Shown: positions 32,868 through 36,268 of the stretch, in pieces
Layout of the letters: every line of letters starts with the position of its first letter
Position numbering within the stretch: the stretch's first letter is position 1
Position numbers and translations under genes: made by a program
Notes under the pieces: generated by a model
Databases searched by the model: none
What the model was told of the DNA's origin: nothing
The model's input: the letters and a program-made list of their open reading frames with translations, nothing else
Source: Fluviibacter sp964604465
Lineage (GTDB): Bacteria; Pseudomonadota; Gammaproteobacteria; Burkholderiales; Rhodocyclaceae
Length of the DNA stretch: 36,268 bases
Assembly: GCA_964604465.1 (NCBI GenBank)
Contig: CAZRYZ010000008.1
Coordinates: 1 to 36,268 of the forward strand
Reading direction: 5' to 3'

Positions 32868-34687
32868 ATGACTGAAGAAGTAAAGAGCTCTTTTGAGAGC
32901 ATGGGTCTGGCCGCGCCCTTGTTGCGTGCTATTGAAAACCTGGGTTTTACCCAACCAACTCCGGTGCAAGCCGAATCGATTCCGGCTGCGCTGCAAGGTG
33001 GCGACTGGATGGTCAGCAGCCAGACAGGAAGTGGCAAAACCGCTGCCTTCCTGCTGCCGGTGCTGCACAAGATCATGATGGCTAATGGTGGCAAAAGCTC
33101 GCCGATGGATCTGAGCCGCTTTGTCGGTCCGGCCGCACTCGTGCTTTGCCCAACGCGTGAACTCGCCCAACAGGTCGCGCAGGATGCCATTGATCTGCTC
33201 AAGAACAGCAAGGGTGTCCGCGTTGCCTCGGTAACCGGTGGTATGCCGTACGGCAAGCAGATGGCCAGCCTACGGGGTGCGCTCATCGTAGTGGCCACAC
33301 CGGGTCGTCTGCTGGACCTGGCGCAACGTCGTCAGATTCATCTGGCTGAAGTTAAAACGCTGGTCGTTGACGAAGCCGACCGTATGCTGGATCTGGGCTT
33401 TGCCGAAGATCTGGAAGACATCAACCACCTCTGTCAGCATCGTGACCAGACACTGATGTTCTCGGCCACCTTCGCGCCGCGCATCATGTCGCTGGCCTCG
33501 CGCCTGATGAAGAAGCCGGGTCGACTCGAACTGGCCAGTGCCTCGGATCGTCACGAACAGATTGCCCAGTCGCTGCACTGGGCGGATAACCTGATCCATA
33601 AGGAAAAGCTGCTGGATCATTACCTGCGTGATGCTGATCTGGAGCAGGCCGTTGTATTCGCCAGCACCCAGGTCGAAACCGATCGCCTGGCCGATGTGCT
33701 GGCGGAGCAGGGTCATGCCGTGGCGGCGCTTCATGGCGCCATGCCGCAGAAGGTGCGGGCACATCGCCTGAAGCAGTTGCGTAGCGGTAATGTGCGCGTC
33801 CTGGTAGCTACGGATGTGGCAGCACGTGGTATCGACGTACCGACCATTACTCACGTCTTTAACTTTGGTCTGCCGATGAAGGCGGAGGACTACGTCCATC
33901 GCATCGGTCGTACCGGTCGTGCCGGTCGTTCGGGTAAGGCCATCACCTTTGCCGAACATCGTGATCGTATGAAAGTACGCACCATCGAAGCGCTCACCGA
34001 TCAACGTATACCGGTGGCCGTGGTGCCGGGTCTTGAGCCGAAGACCCCAGAGCGGCCTGAGCGTGGCGCGGGTGGTGGTCGTGGCGAAGGCCGTGGCTTC
34101 GGCGGTCGCGGNNNNNNNNNNNNNNNNNNNNNNNNNNNNNNNNNNNNNNNNNNNNNNNNNNNNNNNNNNNNNNNNNNNNNNNNNNNNNNNNNNNNNNNNN
34201 NNNNNNNNNNNGCGGCCGTGGTGCCTTTGGTGGCCATGGACGTAGCCATGCCCCGCGTGACTTTGGTGGTCCCCGCGAACGCGATATGGGTGACCGTGCT
34301 GAACGTCCGGCGCGCGAATCTCGTGAGTTTGATGACCGTCCGCGGACATTCAATGATCGTCCCCGCCGTGATCGTGATGACAATGCACCGCGCAGTTTTG
34401 ATAACAAGCCGCGTGCCTGGGGTGATAAGCCGCGCAGTGCTGAAGGGGGCGAAGGCCGTAAATCCTTTGGAGAGCGCAAGTCCTGGGGTGACAAACCGGC
34501 AGGCAAGTCCTGGGGCGATAAACCGGCGGGCAAGTTCTCTGATAAGCCGCGTCGTGAAGGCAAGTCGTTTGATAAGCCGGCCGGTAAGCCTTTCAGCAAA
34601 CCCGCTGGGAAGACCTTCTCCAAGCCTGCTGGCAAGGTGTTCACCAAGACTTCTGGACACAGTGGTGCCGGAGGTCGCGGTCGGTAA
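32868..34687 (+). CDS. DEAD-box ATP-dependent RNA helicase, RhlE-like, interrupted by an assembly gap
   Basis: A superfamily 2 RNA helicase. The core, about 400 residues, has motif I SQTGSGKTAAF, PTRELA, TPGRLLD, VDEADRMLD (DEAD), FSATF, and motif VI HRIGRTGRAGRSG. After the core comes a Gly/Arg-rich tail (GRGEGRGFGGRG) that runs into the N gap at 34112-34211. Past the gap, the real frame is shifted relative to the placeholder: from 34214 it reads GRGAFGGHGRSHAPRDFGG and continues RG/RP-rich to repeats of SWGDKPAGK and F-x-KPAGK, stopping at 34687. The other frame to 34880 crosses the terminator and is an artefact. The basic tail probably binds RNA. The helicase unwinds structured RNA in ribosome assembly or decay; which is unknown. 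Confidence 0.9.
34112..34211. other. Assembly gap of exactly 100 N inside the helicase tail
   Basis: The run of 100 N interrupts a Gly/Arg-rich repeat region. Frames on the two sides differ by two bases, so the true length is not 100 and probably reflects an unresolved repeat. Confidence 0.98.
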
Positions 34688-34709
34688 GCCTTGGTCCTTG
34701 CCTGTATTG

Positions 34710-34741
34710 ATGCCGGTCCGGTTCGCCCGACCGGCATTTTT
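34710..34741 (+). terminator. Rho-independent terminator after the helicase gene
   Basis: ATGCCGGTC at 34710-34718 pairs with GACCGGCAT at 34729-34737, with an inner GG-TTCG-CC, and is followed by TTTTT. It begins 22 bp after the stop at 34687, which also confirms that stop as the true one. Confidence 0.88.
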
Positions 34742-34751
34742 CATTCCGAGC

Positions 34752-34777
34752 CTTGAGTTTTCACGGAATGTCCCAAT
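34752..34777 (+). promoter_or_regulatory. Sigma-32-like promoter before cbpA
   Basis: CTTGAG at 34752-34757, 14 bp, then CCCAAT at 34772-34777 resemble a sigma-32 promoter. The start would be near 34786, about 35 nt before the cbpA ATG. A CACAATAAA sequence just downstream might serve a sigma-70 promoter instead. Confidence 0.5.
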
Positions 34778-34821
34778 CTGGCACAATAAAGACAGCCAAA
34801 AATTAACGAGAACACTCAGGC

Positions 34822-35856
34822 ATGAAATTCAAGGACTATTACGAGACCCTCGGCGTGGCACGCGATGCTTCGGCCGATGAGATCAAGAAAGCATTCAAAA
34901 AGCTCGCGCATAAATACCATCCCGATATCTCCAAAGATCCGGAGGGCGAAGAAAAGTTCAAGGCAGTCAACGAGGCCTATAAGACCCTCAAGGACCCTGA
35001 ACTCCGTAAAGCTTACGATCAACTGGGCCGTCATAACCCTGGTGAACAGTTCCGTCCGCCTCCCGGCTGGGAGCAGTACGCACAGGGTGCCGGATTCGGC
35101 GGGGCGCAGGGCGGTGCAGGGGGATTTGGTGGCGCTGGCTTTGGTTCGGGCGGCTTTGGCGGTGCAGGTTTCGAAGATATCGATCTCTCCGACCTCTTCG
35201 CCCAGATGGGCCGTGCCCGTGGCCAGGGTGGTCGGGGGAGTCATGCAAGCGGCCAAGCCTTTCAACAGCCCGGTCAGGATTTCGAGGTGACGGCGCACAT
35301 TTCGTTGGATGAGGCTGCCAAGGGCACCACACTCGAGCTCAATCTTGAAATGCCCGAGTATGACGCGCAAGGACGTCTGCATCGTGTGCCGCAGGTCTTT
35401 AAGGCACGGATTCCCAAGGGTGCAACCGATGGCCAAAAAATGCGCCTGCCCGGCAAAGGCGGCAAGGGCTTCAATGGCGGTGCCAATGGTGACCTCTATC
35501 TGAACATTGCCCTGCACCCGCATCCCTTATTCCGTCCGGATGGTCACGACCTGTTTCTCGATCTGCCGGTGACGCCCTGGGAAGCAGCCCTGGGTGCCGA
35601 GATTGAAGTGCCGACCCTCGACGGGACCGTCAAGATGAAGATCCCTGCGGGCACCCCTGCGGGTCGCAAGATGCGACTGACCGGTCGTGGTTTGCCAAAA
35701 CCCAAGGAAGGGCACGGGGATCTTTATGTGATTGTTCAGGTCGTCAGCCCGACTGAACTCAGTGAAGCCGAGAAAGCGCTCTATCAGCAGCTTGCCGAGG
35801 CCTCCTCTTTCAATCCGCGCGGCCATTTTGTGGCTGAAGCACATCGCCACGCCTGA
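34822..35856 (+). CDS. cbpA: Curved DNA-binding protein, DnaJ-family co-chaperone
   Basis: A 344-residue class II J-domain protein. The J domain (2-70) has the HPD motif at His33-Asp35, which stimulates DnaK. A Gly/Phe-rich linker (about 85-120, GGFGGAGFGSGGFGG) follows. The C-terminal substrate-binding domains CTD I/II (about 150-330) contain DFEVTAHISLDEAAKGTTLEL, RIPKGATDGQKMRLPGKG and DLYLNIALHPHPLFRPDGHDL. There is no zinc-finger domain, which distinguishes CbpA from DnaJ. cbpM, the known inhibitor gene, follows 8 bp after the stop, which confirms the assignment. Confidence 0.95.
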   Translation: MKFKDYYETLGVARDASADEIKKAFKKLAHKYHPDISKDPEGEEKFKAVNEAYKTLKDPELRKAYDQLGRHNPGEQFRPPPGWEQYAQGAGFGGAQGGAGGFGGAGFGSGGFGGAGFEDIDLSDLFAQMGRARGQGGRGSHASGQAFQQPGQDFEVTAHISLDEAAKGTTLELNLEMPEYDAQGRLHRVPQVFKARIPKGATDGQKMRLPGKGGKGFNGGANGDLYLNIALHPHPLFRPDGHDLFLDLPVTPWEAALGAEIEVPTLDGTVKMKIPAGTPAGRKMRLTGRGLPKPKEGHGDLYVIVQVVSPTELSEAEKALYQQLAEASSFNPRGHFVAEAHRHA

Positions 35857-35864
35857 GGTAGATC

Positions 35865-36185
35865 ATGAGCGAACAAATGACCACATTACAGGCCACCTGG
35901 CTCAGTGTCAGTGAATTCACCCGGGTTGCGGGTCTGGATACCCCGCAAGTTGTTTCGTTGGTCGAAATCGGCGTGCTTAAGCCTGACGGCCATAGCTTGC
36001 AGGATTGGGCTTTTGATAGCGAAGCGATGGCGCTGGCCCGACGCTTGCGCCATCTGCGGGAAGATCTGGAGCTGGATCTGGATGTCCATGCGCTGGCACT
36101 CGGATTCAGGCTTCTGGAGCGTATTAGTGAACTCGAGTGTGCGCTGAACCGCGCCCAGGTCGCGCAACTGCAGGATCGCGCCTGA
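35865..36185 (+). CDS. cbpM: Chaperone modulator CbpM
   Basis: A 106-residue all-helical MerR-like domain protein. The sequence WLSVSEFTRVAGLDTPQVVSLVEIGVLKP at about 12-40 is the typical N-terminus, followed by helices ALARRLRHLREDLELDLDVHALALGFRLLERISEL. It has no complete DNA-binding MerR wing; CbpM binds the J domain of CbpA and inhibits its co-chaperone and DNA-binding activities. GAGG precedes the ATG by 6 bp. The pair with cbpA is an operon. Confidence 0.92.
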   Translation: MSEQMTTLQATWLSVSEFTRVAGLDTPQVVSLVEIGVLKPDGHSLQDWAFDSEAMALARRLRHLREDLELDLDVHALALGFRLLERISELECALNRAQVAQLQDRA

Positions 36186-36204
36186 TTCTGGTAGAATCAC
36201 GTCA
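36184..36204 (+). promoter_or_regulatory. Probable tRNA promoter -10 region with a palindrome
   Basis: TAGAAT at 36192-36197 fits a -10 box, about 19 bp before the tRNA. It is the right half of a perfect inverted repeat GATTCT-GGT-AGAATC (36184-36198), directly after cbpM. The -35 (around TGCAGG, 36169-36174) is weak and inside cbpM. Confidence 0.45.
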
Positions 36205-36215
36205 TTGATCGTGAG

Positions 36216-36268
36216 GGGTTGTTAGCTCAGTTGGTAGAGCGTCTGCCTTACACGCAGAATGTCGGCGG
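36216..36268 (+). tRNA. tRNA-Val(TAC), 3' end cut by the window
   Basis: The acceptor half GGGTTGT is followed by TA, D-arm GCTC...GAGC with AGTTGGTA loop, and an anticodon stem TCTGC/GCAGA around loop CTTACAC, giving anticodon TAC (valine). The sequence reaches the variable loop and the start of the T-arm (GGCGG). Residue pattern resembles E. coli tRNA-Val(TAC). The T-loop and acceptor 3' strand lie outside the window. Confidence 0.93.

Noticed and set aside
33270..34349. Long open frame opposite the helicase gene, crossing the N gap
   Set aside because: Antisense to conserved helicase motifs; the His/Gln/Arg-rich translation and passage through N show it is not a gene.
34212..34880. Continuation of the helicase frame past the gap to 34880
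   Set aside because: Depends on the arbitrary length of 100 N, runs through the terminator at 34710-34741 and into cbpA. The alternative frame has RG-rich and KPAGK repeats and stops before the terminator.

Overview
The window looks like a chromosomal segment of a sulfur-oxidising gammaproteobacterium, possibly Halothiobacillus-like. This rests on a flavocytochrome c sulfide dehydrogenase pair (fccAB), the order tig-clpP-clpX-lon, LpxL-type lipid A acyltransferase and katG, all read by eye without database searches. Two 100-N assembly gaps (2189-2288 and 34112-34211) interrupt genes. No insertion sequence, phage gene or CRISPR array was seen.

Layout. 1-3193: end of an unknown gene, an unknown exported protein, then a leftward group encoding a DUF3300 protein, a Rap1a/Tai-like small exported protein and a glycine-zipper lipoprotein. 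3267-5768: fccA-fccB with promoter and terminator, then fpr. 5796-18971: the most interesting part, described below. 18954-22382: an NAPE-PLD-like metallo-hydrolase divergent from katG. 22497-26278: LpxL-like acyltransferase, an A24-only prepilin peptidase, a patatin-like lipoprotein and a Tim44-domain protein. 26507-32539: trigger factor, ClpP, ClpX, Lon. 32868-36268: DEAD-box RNA helicase with a long structured leader, cbpA-cbpM, and the first part of tRNA-Val(TAC).

The 5.8-19 kb region appears to be one light/vitamin B12-controlled photo-oxidative stress system. Its regulator (16826-17743) is a MerR-type protein fused to a cobalamin-binding domain that keeps the W-x9-EH and ExHxxG signatures of CarH/LitR photoreceptors. 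Leftward from it runs a tightly overlapping operon: glutathione peroxidase, FAD oxidoreductase, DUF1365, CFA-synthase-like methyltransferase, DUF3833 lipoprotein, SDR and NTF2-like protein. Facing that operon is ovoA (ovothiol synthesis), a chalcone-isomerase-like protein and an MFS carrier; the two operons end 8 bp apart. A palindrome TGTC-N3-GACA occurs twice in the gpx/regulator intergenic region, just downstream of each predicted divergent promoter, and a third time between ovoA and the divergent DUF2189 gene. I infer that one AdoCbl-dependent repressor co-controls membrane lipid modification, peroxide removal and ovothiol production in response to light.

The protein-quality section carries sigma-32-like promoters before lon and before cbpA, which fits a heat-shock role.
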